The notes: generated by a model from the letters alone, not told the origin. DNA of 64,000 nt from Helicobacter sp. 13S00482-2 (GCF_002272795.1 NZ_MLAT01000001.1:1-64000); one strand, 5' to 3'. Positions 15,381 through 25,455 are shown, counted from the stretch's first letter. Numbers and translations: made by a program.

Positions 15381-18300
15381 TACATATCCATCCATTCAAA
15401 TTCTTGTAAAATCTGCTTGATAGAAGTATCCACCTTAAATTTAGTAACCATCTTATAAAATTTTCCATCAATATAAGAATTTTTTTTATCTTTTAACATC
15501 ACTGTTAGCTCCCTTTCGCCTGGATATTTTTGTGCTTCTGCTCCTAATTTTTCAAAAAAACTTGGCTGTATGCTTGTATCTAATACTATAGCCAAAGGAC
15601 AAGGATAGAGATCATCTAGAGATTGTACTCTGGCTTCCATTAGATCCTGACGGTGATATAAGTCATTGACAGTTTCTCCTAGTAGTCCTGCTTCCCATTC
15701 CTCATTAGTAACATCTCTATACTTGAGTTTGACTTTTTTTGTTTGATTTGTTGCATTTTGCAAATCCATAATCTCCCACAATCTAAGCTCTATTTTTCCA
15801 TCTCTTTCCTCAATTTTACATTTAAATGCAAGAGGAACAGATGTATCAAATTCTTCTAGTTCTTTTAGGTTTTTCTCAAACAACATCAAATTGATACTAC
15901 TGTGCATATCTAGTATTTTTGCATATCCATAGGGTTTCCCACTTTTTTTGCTAATTTTTTTCTCAATATCGAGCACCTTGCCCACTATCATGGCATTTGA
16001 ACCAATCTCTAGCAAATCTAACTCTGTGCTTTTAGCAACGCCTTTTATAGCCTTGATCTGATCTTTAAATTCTTCAAGTGGATTAGCAGAGACATAAAAC
16101 CCTAAGCACTCATACTCATAATCTAGCAAGGTTTTCATATCATATTCAGGAATTTCTTCAAAATCAAGTGTGATGGTCTCATCTTGCTGCTCATTCCCAA
16201 AGAGAGAATCCTTCATCATTTCTCTAACTTTATCCCTATTTCTGCCTGCATCACATATCTTATCAATATTCTCTAGCATACTAGCTCTGCTGTATCCTAG
16301 ATTATCTAAACTTCCAGATTTAATGAGTGGCTCTAAGATTCTTTTAGTGAATTTACTAGAATCAACTCTTGAAATAAAATCTTCTAAACTTTTGAATTCC
16401 CCTTGAGATTCCCTTAGCTCGATAATATTTTTCAAAGGTCCTTCTCCCGCACCTTTTATGGCTCCTAATCCAAAAATAATCCTCTTTTGCGATCCATTTT
16501 TATCGCTAAAATCCTCTACCCCAAAATCAAGTCCAGATTTATTCACATGTGGAGGGACAAGCTCTATTCCCATTGCTTTAATTTCATCAATATAATTGGC
16601 CACTGATTCGATTTTATTAGATTCACTTGTAAGCATTGCTGCCATAAACTCGTGCTCATAATAAGTTTTTAAATAAGCTGTTTGAAAGGTAATCATCGCA
16701 TAAGCAGCAGAATGCGATTTATTAAACCCATATCCTGCGAATTTAACGATCAAGTCCCATAATTCTTGTGCTTTTAATTTATCAAATCCTTTTTTTTCTG
16801 CCCCTGCGACAAATTTTATTTTGTTATCTGCCATGATCTGAGCGTCTTTTTTACCCATTGCTCGACGAATCAAATCAGCCTCACCAAGCGAGAATCCACC
16901 GATGGTTTGGACAATCTGCATTACCTGTTCTTGATAGACGATAGTCCCATAGGTAGGTTTTAAGATAGGCTCTAATTCAGGGAACATATAAGAGATAGGT
17001 TCAAATCCGTGTTTTCTGTTTGCAAAATCATCAACCATTCCTGATTCCATAGGGCCTGGACGTCCTAAAGCGATGATCGCGACAATATCTTCAAAAGAAG
17101 AAGGCTGAAGCCTTTTATTGAGTCCTTGAAACATTCCAGATTCTATCTGAAATACTCCTAATGTATTCCCACTCTGAATGGTCTTATAAACATCTGGGTC
17201 GTTTTCATCAATACTCAAAAAATCAATATTTTTGTTATATCTTTTAGAGATGAGCTTGAGTGCATCATCTATCACGGTTAAAGTCTTCAATCCCAAGAAA
17301 TCAAACTTTATCAAATCAACAGGTTCAAGATATTTCATTGAATATTGCGTTACAATCGCTCCATCCATCTTATCGCTTGTGTATAAGGGAACCTTATTCC
17401 AAAGCTCTTCATCACTATCTACCACAAGTGCGGCTGCGTGTTTTCCAGCATTTCGATTGAGTCCTTCTAGCATTAAAGAAAAATCCCAAACTTTCTTGGC
17501 AAGTGGATTGGTTTGAGTGAGTTCTTTGATTTTAGGTTCTAGATCCCAAGCCCCATTTGTATGTTGTCCATCTTTTTCATATCCTGCAAGTGTGATACCT
17601 AATTTATCAGGAATGAGTTTTGCCATTTCATCAGCTTCTTTATAAGGCATATTCAAGACTCTTGCAACATCCCTTACCACACCTTTGGCGAGCATTTTAC
17701 CAAAGGTAATCACTTGAGCTACATTATACTTTCCATATTTTTCTATCATATACTCAATAATCTCGCCTCTTCGCCTTTGACAAAAATCAGTATCAATATC
17801 GGGCATTGATATACGTTCAGGGTTTAGAAATCTCTCAAATAGTAAATCATACTTCAAAGGATCAATATCGGTAATCTTCAGACAAAAAGCCACCAAACTC
17901 CCTGCAGCACTCCCTCTTCCTGGCCCTACAGGAATACCATTTTGCTTAGCGTATTTGATAAAATCCCACACAATCAGCATATAGCCTGGAAATTTCATAT
18001 CATTGATAACTTTGATTTCCCTCTCTAGCCTATCTTTATAAATTTGATGCTTTTCTTCAGGGATGATTTTGAGTCTTTCTTCTAGGCCTTTTCTAGATTT
18101 GTGAGCAAAATAACTCGCATCATCAGACATACTAAGCCCTTCTAAACTAGCATATTCTTGTGTAAATTTGAATCTAGGTGGTGTGGGAGGATTATTTTTT
18201 TCATCTTTGAGATCAATTTCAAGATTGCATTTATCAGCTATTTCTTGAGTGTTTTGCAAAGCTTCTGGAATATCAGCAAATAGCCTTCCCATCTCTTGAG

Positions 18301-19060
18301 GGGATTTGATATAAAACTCTTTGACTGAATGCTTGAGTCTATCTTTGTCATCAAGAGTTTTTCCCATTGCTACACACATAGCTACCTCTTGGGCACTCGC
18401 ATCTTCTTGATTGGTATAGTGAGTATCATTAGTGGCAATAAGTTTGATACCTGTTTGCAAGGATATATTTATCAATGCCTCATCAATAAATGCCTGATCA
18501 GCAATGCCATGTCTCATGATCTCAATATAAAAATCATCTCCAAAAATATCTTGATATTCCAAAGCAACATCTTTGGCAACTTCATAGCCCTTAGCACCAA
18601 ATTTTATATTTCTAGGATTATTTGTATTTAACTGCCAACTCACTTCTCCTTGCAAACATGCTGAAGAACAAATAAGCCCTCTTGATCGCTCACGCAACAT
18701 TTTTTTGTTGATTCTAGGATAATAATAAAAGCCCTCTATGAATGCCATCGAGCTCAAATACATTAAATTCTTATAGCCTTCTTCATTCTTTGCATACAGG
18801 CATAGATGAAAACGTTGTTTGGAATCCTTATTCTTCAAATCATCATTATTGTGCAAATAAGCTTCAATCCCAATAATAGGCTTGATGCCTTCTTTTTTCA
18901 TCGTAGTGTAAAAATCAATGGCTCCAAACATATTTCCATGATCGGTCATGCTCACGCTCTTCATCCCAAGCTCTTTGATTTTTTTAGCAAGTATCTTGAT
19001 TTTATTAGCCCCGTCCAGCAAGGAATATTCGGTATGTAGATGCAGATGTGTATAACTCAT
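15380..19060 (-). CDS. dnaE: DNA polymerase III alpha subunit
   Basis: The replicative polymerase catalytic chain, 1226 residues. Domains in order: PHP (HLHTEYSLLDGA near residue 6; VSMTDHGNMFG), the palm with GPGRGSAAGSL and the catalytic aspartates in PDIDTDF, then GYGFNKSHSAAYA, the helix-hairpin region (FGLGAIKGAGEG) and a C-terminal OB fold. The length is normal for Campylobacterota. AAGGA precedes the ATG by seven bases. It is divergent from the cytochrome c peroxidase gene across a 249-base regulatory interval and coupled to rluB downstream. Confidence 0.97.
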   Translation of the reverse strand: MSYTHLHLHTEYSLLDGANKIKILAKKIKELGMKSVSMTDHGNMFGAIDFYTTMKKEGIKPIIGIEAYLHNNDDLKNKDSKQRFHLCLYAKNEEGYKNLMYLSSMAFIEGFYYYPRINKKMLRERSRGLICSSACLQGEVSWQLNTNNPRNIKFGAKGYEVAKDVALEYQDIFGDDFYIEIMRHGIADQAFIDEALINISLQTGIKLIATNDTHYTNQEDASAQEVAMCVAMGKTLDDKDRLKHSVKEFYIKSPQEMGRLFADIPEALQNTQEIADKCNLEIDLKDEKNNPPTPPRFKFTQEYASLEGLSMSDDASYFAHKSRKGLEERLKIIPEEKHQIYKDRLEREIKVINDMKFPGYMLIVWDFIKYAKQNGIPVGPGRGSAAGSLVAFCLKITDIDPLKYDLLFERFLNPERISMPDIDTDFCQRRRGEIIEYMIEKYGKYNVAQVITFGKMLAKGVVRDVARVLNMPYKEADEMAKLIPDKLGITLAGYEKDGQHTNGAWDLEPKIKELTQTNPLAKKVWDFSLMLEGLNRNAGKHAAALVVDSDEELWNKVPLYTSDKMDGAIVTQYSMKYLEPVDLIKFDFLGLKTLTVIDDALKLISKRYNKNIDFLSIDENDPDVYKTIQSGNTLGVFQIESGMFQGLNKRLQPSSFEDIVAIIALGRPGPMESGMVDDFANRKHGFEPISYMFPELEPILKPTYGTIVYQEQVMQIVQTIGGFSLGEADLIRRAMGKKDAQIMADNKIKFVAGAEKKGFDKLKAQELWDLIVKFAGYGFNKSHSAAYAMITFQTAYLKTYYEHEFMAAMLTSESNKIESVANYIDEIKAMGIELVPPHVNKSGLDFGVEDFSDKNGSQKRIIFGLGAIKGAGEGPLKNIIELRESQGEFKSLEDFISRVDSSKFTKRILEPLIKSGSLDNLGYSRASMLENIDKICDAGRNRDKVREMMKDSLFGNEQQDETITLDFEEIPEYDMKTLLDYEYECLGFYVSANPLEEFKDQIKAIKGVAKSTELDLLEIGSNAMIVGKVLDIEKKISKKSGKPYGYAKILDMHSSINLMLFEKNLKELEEFDTSVPLAFKCKIEERDGKIELRLWEIMDLQNATNQTKKVKLKYRDVTNEEWEAGLLGETVNDLYHRQDLMEARVQSLDDLYPCPLAIVLDTSIQPSFFEKLGAEAQKYPGERELTVMLKDKKNSYIDGKFYKMVTKFKVDTSIKQILQEFEWMDM

Positions 19061-19107
19061 ATTTTTTCCTTTTTAGGTTCCAAAAATAATGATATTTTTT
19101 GATGCAA

Positions 19108-19113
19108 ATTATA
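19108..19113 (-). promoter_or_regulatory. Possible -10 box for dnaE
   Basis: ATTATA on the plus strand reads TATAAT on the minus strand. It would place a start site near 19101, about 40 bases before the dnaE ATG. The overlapping TTATAAT on the plus strand is a similar match, so the direction is uncertain. Confidence 0.35.
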
Positions 19114-19160
19114 ATGACAACTTCATTTATTCTACCTGATATGAATTTGACAAGCTCCAT

Positions 19161-19208
19161 AAATAATCAATAATAAACAAACAAAAACTTTAATATTTTT
19201 GATTATTT
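19161..19208. promoter_or_regulatory. Inverted repeat upstream of the peroxidase gene
   Basis: AAATAATCAA at 19161-19170 is matched by TTGATTATTT at 19199-19208, a perfect 10-base inverted pair with a 28-base spacer, about 55 bases upstream of the peroxidase -10 box. The left arm lies in an AATAAT/TAATAA-rich stretch that partly resembles a Helicobacter Fur box. It could be a regulator site for an oxidative-stress or iron response; the identity of the regulator is a guess. Confidence 0.35.
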
Positions 19209-19263
19209 GGATTCAAAAGTATTTACTTAAGAAATTTTTAATTAGTTTTATTCTCAAAAAGGG

Positions 19264-19269
19264 TATAAT
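19264..19269 (+). promoter_or_regulatory. Extended -10 promoter of ccp
   Basis: GGGTATAAT at 19261-19269 gives a strong -10 (TATAAT) in a context typical of Helicobacter housekeeping promoters. The expected start site near 19276 leaves a leader of about 34 bases that carries AGGAG at 19300-19304. Confidence 0.7.
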
Positions 19270-19309
19270 AAGGAGAATCAAACTAAACAAACTAACGATA
19301 GGAGAAAAA

Positions 19310-20368
19310 ATGAAAAAAGTAATACTTTTAGGGAGTGTTGTTGCATTTTGTGCCATTAGTGTATTTGGGGCAACCAATCAAGAGCTTATTTTAAAAGCAA
19401 AACAAGCGGGGTTAAAGCCTATTCCTACTGGAAAAAATTTGAGGGATTATCAAGTAAAAAAAGCCAAAGAAATTGATTTGGCTACAGGCTATAGTCCTAA
19501 AATGAGTGATGCACAAATAGAGCTTGGGAAAAAACTTTATTTTGACCCTAGGATCTCAAGCTCAAATCTAATTTCTTGTAACACTTGTCATAATCTAGCA
19601 TTAGGTGGTGTGGATGTTGTTCCAGTGGCTATTGGGGAAAAGTGGCAGAAAAATCCTCATCATTTGAACTCTCCCACTGTATTTAATTCTGTTTTCAATG
19701 CGGTTCAATTTTGGGATGGTAGAGCACATCATCTAGGAGATCAAGCCCAAGGTCCTATACAAAATCCTGTAGAGATGGGAGCACAACCGAGTCTAGTGGT
19801 TCAAAAAATCACTTCCATTCCCGCTTATGTAGATGAATTTAAAAAAGCTTATGGAAATAAAGTAAAAATTGATTTCAAGCTCATCGCAGATACAATTGCA
19901 ATGTATGAAATGACTCTAGTAACCCCAAGCCGTTATGATGATTTTATAAATGGCAATCCAAAAGCTTTAAGCAAAGCTGAACAAGAGGGGTTAAATATTT
20001 TTATTGATAAAGGATGCATAGCTTGTCATAACGGAATCAATCTTGGAGGCACGATGCAACCATTTGGCGTTATAAAACCTTATGAATTCGCAAATGTAGG
20101 TGATTTTAAAGGTGATGCTAATGGTATGGTAAAAGTTCCTACCCTCAGAAATATCACTGAGACAATGCCCTATTTTCACAATGGCCAATATTGGGATGTC
20201 AAAGACGCGATAAAAGAAATGGGAGCGATTCAGTTAGGAATAAACATCACTGATGCAGAAGCGAAAAAGATAGAAACATTTTTTGGATCTTTAACTGGGA
20301 AAAAACCTGTTATTATCTATCCTGTCCTAGCTCCAGTAACTAATAAAACTCCAAAACCAACATTTTAA
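19310..20368 (+). CDS. ccp: Di-haem cytochrome c peroxidase
   Basis: A periplasmic enzyme that reduces hydrogen peroxide with electrons from cytochrome c. Two haem c sites are visible, CNTCH and CIACH, with FWDGRAHHLGDQAQGP and MPYFHNGQYWDV as family motifs. The start is at 19310, with AGGAG five bases upstream and a clear Sec signal peptide (MKKVILLGSVVAFCAISVFGA). An upstream extension to 19199 would place non-signal sequence first and run through the promoter. The length is 352 residues. I recall dnaE and the peroxidase gene as neighbours in H. pylori too (HP1460/HP1461). Confidence 0.95.
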   Translation: MKKVILLGSVVAFCAISVFGATNQELILKAKQAGLKPIPTGKNLRDYQVKKAKEIDLATGYSPKMSDAQIELGKKLYFDPRISSSNLISCNTCHNLALGGVDVVPVAIGEKWQKNPHHLNSPTVFNSVFNAVQFWDGRAHHLGDQAQGPIQNPVEMGAQPSLVVQKITSIPAYVDEFKKAYGNKVKIDFKLIADTIAMYEMTLVTPSRYDDFINGNPKALSKAEQEGLNIFIDKGCIACHNGINLGGTMQPFGVIKPYEFANVGDFKGDANGMVKVPTLRNITETMPYFHNGQYWDVKDAIKEMGAIQLGINITDAEAKKIETFFGSLTGKKPVIIYPVLAPVTNKTPKPTF

Positions 20369-20375
20369 TACATCA

Positions 20376-20402
20376 TTCTGATTGTGCTTAGCACAATCAG
20401 AA
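20376..20402. terminator. Bidirectional terminator between ccp and the LpoA-like gene
   Basis: TTCTGATTGTGC, a TTA loop and GCACAATCAGAA form a perfect 12-base stem. It lies between two convergent genes, 7 bases after the ccp stop. The T-tracts are weak on both sides, but position and stem length make a terminator likely. Confidence 0.8.
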
Positions 20403-20407
20403 CCTAA

Positions 20408-21640
20408 TCATTGAATAATTTCAAATATTGAGCCCTTAGCTCGATAAATTGTATTGATATATTGAACTTGATTCTCATTAATAAGCTCGGAGAAAAATTT
20501 ATTTATTTTGGGATCTTTGAAGTTAAAAAACATTTCCACACCAATAGCGGTAGAATAATTTACCCAATCATACCTCAGGTCACTACTAAGTAAAGAACCA
20601 TATTCTATAAGTTTTTGATTTGTATTCCCAATGGCATTGATAATATAAAGGTTTTGCCTATCTTTAGGCAAAACCAACATCAACAAGGAGGGATTATAAT
20701 TAATTTGAGTAGAGAGCACTTTAAGAGGTTTTTTCTTTGAAAATCCAAGTTGAGAAAGCATCAATCCACTTTTGACAACAGGAGTGTTTAACACAATCAC
20801 GCTATCTTGCAAAAAATCCTCCTGAGTATTGAGATTCTTCGCAAAAGTAGCTGCTTCCTTAGAAGAGATGATGCTTTTATAAGCAATATTTGGATCCATA
20901 TCATCTAAAATTTCACTCAAACTCAGTCCTACAGGGCTATCATCATCATACTCTACAATCGGATTGCTTCCTGCAAGAGTCACGATGATCTGCATTTGAG
21001 CCTTATAATCAATTCCTCCAAAATAAAGATTGGAAGGCAATCTGTTTGAATTAACAAGTTGATTTTTGTTGATAGTGGGGATATAGGTAGGAATACTCAC
21101 ATAAGTACTTTCAATAAAATTCTCCACTCCAGCTTGAGTGAGTAGTGCGATCACAAATTCATATTTTTGCTGCTCAATTTTATTATAAGCATCACTCAAA
21201 TCAGATGAACTCTCCCCACCGCTATCAAAAACTTTAAAATCAAAATCTCCTCCACGAGTCATCAAATACGCCAGTATTGTGTCAATACTTGCTACAGAAT
21301 AACGTCCTACGATTTTTTTGGGTATCAGTAATGCAATCTTTATTTGAGAATTCTTCACATCTTGATACATAGAACTCTGCATAAAAGAGTCGATTTCAGA
21401 AAGAGCTACCGCCAGATTAGCTCGAAGCCCTATATTATGAGTGTCATTTTTAAATTTTGCTACGAATGAAAAAATCTTTCCATCAGCATAAAACTTTTCT
21501 AGACATTTTTCATTGCATCTATCAGTATTATTATCTACAACCTCCTGTTTTGGGAGTGGAAGAGGTGAAATAATATAGCTCTTAGCAAAAATAAACTCTT
21601 CAAAGATAAGCAATAAAAACAAAATAATCCATTTTTTCAT
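20408..21640 (-). CDS. Periplasmic LpoA/binding-protein-like protein
   Basis: A 410-residue exported protein with a clear signal peptide (MKKWIILFLLLIFEEFIFA). A cysteine pair follows at about residues 42-46 (CNEKC). The region IALLIPKKIVGRYSVASIDT, then RGGDFDFKVFDSGG and IEQQKYEFVIALLTQAGVE, resembles the periplasmic binding fold used by LpoA-type activators of penicillin-binding proteins. This is a fold impression and not a firm assignment. Its start overlaps the UDG-like gene by four bases, at the end of the murA/aspA run. It could instead be an ABC-type ligand-binding protein. Confidence 0.55.
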   Translation of the reverse strand: MKKWIILFLLLIFEEFIFAKSYIISPLPLPKQEVVDNNTDRCNEKCLEKFYADGKIFSFVAKFKNDTHNIGLRANLAVALSEIDSFMQSSMYQDVKNSQIKIALLIPKKIVGRYSVASIDTILAYLMTRGGDFDFKVFDSGGESSSDLSDAYNKIEQQKYEFVIALLTQAGVENFIESTYVSIPTYIPTINKNQLVNSNRLPSNLYFGGIDYKAQMQIIVTLAGSNPIVEYDDDSPVGLSLSEILDDMDPNIAYKSIISSKEAATFAKNLNTQEDFLQDSVIVLNTPVVKSGLMLSQLGFSKKKPLKVLSTQINYNPSLLMLVLPKDRQNLYIINAIGNTNQKLIEYGSLLSSDLRYDWVNYSTAIGVEMFFNFKDPKINKFFSELINENQVQYINTIYRAKGSIFEIIQ

Positions 21641-22284
21641 AACATTCCTTTTGCAAGTAAAAAATGCCTCATCGCTTCTTTTTTTAAGGACGGATTTTTA
21701 AGCAATTCATTCAAAGAATAAGTAGCTAGATAGTTTCTGCTTTGTTTAGATAGAATTCTACCTTTATGTTGATTAAAATCTGCTCCAAGCAAATGCCTCA
21801 AAACAAAATCTCCCATTAAAAGAATTACTCTGACTGAATCTGATGTGATCTGCTGATTCAAATATTGCTTACAAGTAAAAGCGTGATTATCGGAAATATT
21901 TAATTGATTTTGATTGCATTTCACTAAAGACAAAACTCCATATTCTGAAGGATCTAGCATAAAAACATTGGAAATAATATCTTGAAGCATTTTTGAACTT
22001 CTATTTTCTGTAAAACGATTGAAGGCATCTGTTAATGGAAGTTCTGAGATAAATACTATTTTTGGTTTTGAAGGCATGATACCAAAGCTAGGCTTAGAGC
22101 TTTTGGCACGTTCGCACAAAGCACAATGAGCGATGGTATCTTGAAGTGAAACCATAGGGACACTAAGCGTGTTATCAGATGACTGGACATTGATATTATC
22201 TGTATATCTCCCTCCAAACATCTTTTGATAATACAAAAACCTGAGATAAAGGATTTTTTGATCTTGAGACATTAAAACCAACAA
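21637..22284 (-). CDS. Uracil-DNA glycosylase-like Fe-S protein
   Basis: About 211-215 residues. Four cysteines match the iron-sulfur pattern of family 4 UDGs: CALC near residue 54, then KCNQNQ and FTCKQY separated by 14 residues. RVILLMGDFVLRHLLG matches the family's core helix. The usual catalytic GEAPG segment is replaced by SELPL, so activity on uracil cannot be assumed. The longest frame starts at a TTG (22284). A second TTG at 22281 sits better behind AAGGAG, and an ATG lies at 22272. It follows aspA by 7 bases; H. pylori has an equivalent (HP0650) there. Confidence 0.65.
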   Translation of the reverse strand: MLVLMSQDQKILYLRFLYYQKMFGGRYTDNINVQSSDNTLSVPMVSLQDTIAHCALCERAKSSKPSFGIMPSKPKIVFISELPLTDAFNRFTENRSSKMLQDIISNVFMLDPSEYGVLSLVKCNQNQLNISDNHAFTCKQYLNQQITSDSVRVILLMGDFVLRHLLGADFNQHKGRILSKQSRNYLATYSLNELLKNPSLKKEAMRHFLLAKGML

Positions 22285-22291
22285 ACTCCTT

Positions 22292-23701
22292 CTAGGCTTT
22301 ATTTTTATTCATATGAGGATTTATCATATTTTGTGGCTTGAATATATCATCAAGCTGTTCTTTACTGAGCAGACCTCTCTCTAAAGTAATATCATAGACA
22401 CTCTTACCTGTATTGAGACATTCCTTTGCAATGGAAGCAGAATTCTCATAGCCGATATAAGGATTGAGTGCAGTCACAATACCCACACTATTTAACACAA
22501 AATTTTTGCATATATCTTCATTTGCAGTGATTCCATCAATACATTTATGTGCAAGAGTTAGCATCGCACGATTGAGCATCACAATAGAATTGAACAGGCT
22601 ATAAGCAATGACAGGCTCAAATACATTTAGTTGCAATTGCCCTCCTTCTGCTGCCATTGTAACAGTGATATCATTCCCAATCACCGCAAAACAAACTTGA
22701 TTGACCGCTTCAGGAATCACAGGATTGACTTTGCCAGGCATGATAGAACTTCCTGGTTGCATTTTTGGTAAATTAATCTCATTCAAACCCGCTCTTGGCC
22801 CTGAACTCAAAAGTCTTAAATCATTGCAAACTTTAGATAGTTTTACAGACACTCTCTTGAGCACACCACTTATCTGAACATATGCACCCGTGCTTTGGGT
22901 GGCTTCTATGAGATCAGTTGCGGTTATAAAAGGCCTACCTGTGACTTCTTGGATTTTTTCTTCTACGATTCTTTTATAATCAGGATGTGAATTTATCCCT
23001 GTACCAATAGCTGTTCCACCTAAATTGATAATACGTATCAAATTTCTAGCATCTAACACACGTTCAATATCTTTATTTATCATAGACTCAAAAGTTTTGA
23101 ATTCCTGACCCAAAGTCATTGGTACAGCATCTTGTAGCTGAGTTCTTCCCATCTTAAGTATATCTTTAAATTCTTCAGCTTTTCTAGCATAAGACTCCTT
23201 CAAAATACGCATGGACTCTGTAAGACCACTCAATCTTTCATAAAGAGCTATTCTGAGTGCTGTAGGATAGGCATCATTAGTAGATTGGGATAAATTCACA
23301 TGATCATTTGGATGGCAATATTGATATTCGCCTTTTTTATGCCCCATCAACTCAAGTGCAATATTTGCAATGACCTCATTGGCATTCATATTTGTGCTCG
23401 TTCCCGCACCGCCTTGAATCATATCTACCACAAATTGATCGTGATATTTTCCAGCAATGATAAAATCACAAGCCTTACAAATAGCATCTTTTATGCTTGA
23501 ATCTAATAAACCTAACTGATGATTTGCCAAAGCGGCCGCTTTTTTGACTTGTGCAAGAGCATTCACAAAAACAGGAAAATCAGAAAGCTTCTCGTTGGTG
23601 ATATTAAAATTTTCCATCGCCCTAAAGGTCTGAATTCCATAATAAACATCATCGTTAATTTCTAATTCACCGATAAAGTCATGTTCTTTTCTTGTAGACA
23701 T
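22292..23701 (-). CDS. aspA: Aspartate ammonia-lyase
   Basis: Converts aspartate to fumarate and ammonia, feeding fumarate respiration. The 469-residue protein carries the superfamily signature GSSIMPGKVNP near residue 318. Other conserved blocks are GGAGTSTNMNANEVIAN and LSQSTNDAYPTA, and GRTQLQDAVPMTLGQE fits the aspartase branch. GGAG precedes the ATG by six bases. It begins 74 bases after murA on the same strand. I recall aspA next to murA in H. pylori. Confidence 0.96.
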   Translation of the reverse strand: MSTRKEHDFIGELEINDDVYYGIQTFRAMENFNITNEKLSDFPVFVNALAQVKKAAALANHQLGLLDSSIKDAICKACDFIIAGKYHDQFVVDMIQGGAGTSTNMNANEVIANIALELMGHKKGEYQYCHPNDHVNLSQSTNDAYPTALRIALYERLSGLTESMRILKESYARKAEEFKDILKMGRTQLQDAVPMTLGQEFKTFESMINKDIERVLDARNLIRIINLGGTAIGTGINSHPDYKRIVEEKIQEVTGRPFITATDLIEATQSTGAYVQISGVLKRVSVKLSKVCNDLRLLSSGPRAGLNEINLPKMQPGSSIMPGKVNPVIPEAVNQVCFAVIGNDITVTMAAEGGQLQLNVFEPVIAYSLFNSIVMLNRAMLTLAHKCIDGITANEDICKNFVLNSVGIVTALNPYIGYENSASIAKECLNTGKSVYDITLERGLLSKEQLDDIFKPQNMINPHMNKNKA

Positions 23702-23775
23702 TTTTTCTCCTAAATATTAAAAATCTTAATTACTGAAATATTCTAGATTATAGTGAAACAAATCTAATAAAAATT

Positions 23776-25044
23776 TTATTTTTCTTTTAATCTCTCAATC
23801 CTTGCACCTAATGCATAAAATTTCTCCTCTAATCGCTCATATCCCCTATCAAGATGATATATCCGATGAACTTGAGTGTTACCTTCTGCAACAAGTCCTG
23901 CTAAAATTAGAGCTGAAGATGCACGTAAATCTGTTGCCATCACATCAGCTCCAATAAGCTTCTCCCCTCCAGTAATCTTGGCAACATTCCCACGCAAAGA
24001 AATATTTGCACCCAATCGTTGCAATTCGCTCACGTGCATAAAGCGATTCTCAAACAATCTTTCTTCAATAAAACTACTTCCTTCGCACACAGAAGCAAGA
24101 GCCATAAACTGTGCCTGCATATCTGTTGGAAATCCTGGATATTCAGTTGTGATAATCTCAAAAGCATTGCGTTTAGAACTAGGTAAGATTTTCAGGGTAT
24201 TTGATGTTGCCTGTATTGTAAAACCTATTTCTTGAAGTTTTCCAATAATCGCTTCCAAATGATTAGGAATAACGTTTTTAAGGGTGATAGATGAGTTTGT
24301 TATCGCTCCTGCACACAAATATGTACCTGCTTCAATCCGATCTGCGATCACATCAATTTCTTTAAAATCCAATAGCTCACCAGCACTTCCCCTAACACAA
24401 AGTTCATTGCTCCCAATACCATCTATCTCTACTCCTGCTTTTTGTAAAATCTCACAAAGCTGTAAAATTTCAGGCTCTTTTGCAGCATTCACAATGCGTG
24501 TAACACCCTTAGCTAATGATGCAGCCATTAAAACATTTTCTGTACCTGTAACGGTTATTTTATCAAACACTATATCGCTTCCTTTAAGTCCAGAAGGTGC
24601 TTTTGCGATAATATATCCCCCTTGTATGGAAATCTCTGCTCCCATTTTTTCCATTGCCTTGATATGTAAATCCACAGGCCTAGCACCAATAGCACAACCA
24701 CCAGGCAAACTCACCTCACATTTTCTAAATCTGCTTAATAATGGCCCCAATACCAAAATGGAAGCCCTCATTTTACGGACAATATCATATATGGCCTTAG
24801 TGTGTATGATTCTATCAGATGAAATCAAAAGCTCATTGGGTGAAATCCACTTTGTTTCTGAACCCAAATGCTCTAATAGCTTTGCCAAAGTTTTGACATC
24901 TGCGACATCAGGAAGATTTTTTATTCTCAGTGGATTTTTACACAACAAAGCACTAGCCAAAATAGGTAATGCTGAATTTTTTGCTCCAGATATGGTTACT
25001 TCACCCCTCAAAGAACATCCCCCTACAATTTTCAAATAATCCAT
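23776..25044 (-). CDS. murA: UDP-N-acetylglucosamine 1-carboxyvinyltransferase
   Basis: First committed step of peptidoglycan precursor synthesis: adds enolpyruvate to UDP-GlcNAc. The fosfomycin-target cysteine is present in [15 protein letters not shown] (about residue 117), with the N-terminal [16 protein letters not shown] and the C-terminal [16 protein letters not shown]. The 422-residue length is standard. It begins two bases after the stop of the small membrane protein gene, with AAAGG before the ATG. The long plus-strand open frame across this gene is an antisense shadow. Confidence 0.97.
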   Translation of the reverse strand: MDYLKIVGGCSLRGEVTISGAKNSALPILASALLCKNPLRIKNLPDVADVKTLAKLLEHLGSETKWISPNELLISSDRIIHTKAIYDIVRKMRASILVLGPLLSRFRKCEVSLPGGCAIGARPVDLHIKAMEKMGAEISIQGGYIIAKAPSGLKGSDIVFDKITVTGTENVLMAASLAKGVTRIVNAAKEPEILQLCEILQKAGVEIDGIGSNELCVRGSAGELLDFKEIDVIADRIEAGTYLCAGAITNSSITLKNVIPNHLEAIIGKLQEIGFTIQATSNTLKILPSSKRNAFEIITTEYPGFPTDMQAQFMALASVCEGSSFIEERLFENRFMHVSELQRLGANISLRGNVAKITGGEKLIGADVMATDLRASSALILAGLVAEGNTQVHRIYHLDRGYERLEEKFYALGARIERLKEK

Positions 25045-25046
25045 TT

Positions 25047-25445
25047 CTAACCTTTCTTTCTAGTTTTAAGCACACCGCTTATCATATCTGCGATTTGTTT
25101 TTCATTTCCAGAATTTGCATTTTCAAGTTCTTGTCTTAATTCTGAAACTTCATCAATATCAAGAAACTTTGAATGAGCTATCTTTTCTACCAAGGCAAAC
25201 CAAAATTTAGAATCTTTCTCATCTGTTGGAATAACAGCAAAATTTTTGAGAAATTTTCTCAAAAATGCATCAAATCCTTGCTTGGTTTTAATTGTGCTCA
25301 ATAAGATCTGGATAGTTTGAAGTGTGGGCTCTTGGATTGAAATTGGTTTTTGAGAAAATAACCAAACCATTCCAATGGCCAAAATAGGGAAAGCAAACAG
25401 CACCCCCATAACCCAAAAAAAGATATAAAACCAAATATCATACAT
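25047..25445 (-). CDS. Small membrane-anchored hypothetical protein (HP0647-like)
   Basis: A 132-residue protein with one N-terminal membrane helix (about residues 7-29, [20 protein letters not shown]). A soluble, mostly helical domain follows, with [13 protein letters not shown] near the middle and a basic tail ending in TRKKG. I recognise no catalytic motif. Its position between galU and murA matches a conserved small gene in H. pylori (HP0647, from memory), so it probably has an envelope-related role. No firm function. Confidence 0.75.
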   Translation of the reverse strand: MYDIWFYIFFWVMGVLFAFPILAIGMVWLFSQKPISIQEPTLQTIQILLSTIKTKQGFDAFLRKFLKNFAVIPTDEKDSKFWFALVEKIAHSKFLDIDEVSELRQELENANSGNEKQIADMISGVLKTRKKG

Positions 25446-25455
25446 CGTTCAAACC

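Noticed and set aside
19199-19309. A longer N-terminus for the cytochrome c peroxidase
   Set aside because: The region contains the extended -10 promoter, and only the ATG at 19310 gives a signal peptide with a good ribosome binding site.
24284-25039. A 251-codon plus-strand open frame over murA
   Set aside because: It mirrors the intact, well-conserved murA on the other strand, has no ribosome binding site or family motif, and its composition (Ser/Ala/Pro-rich) is that of an antisense shadow.
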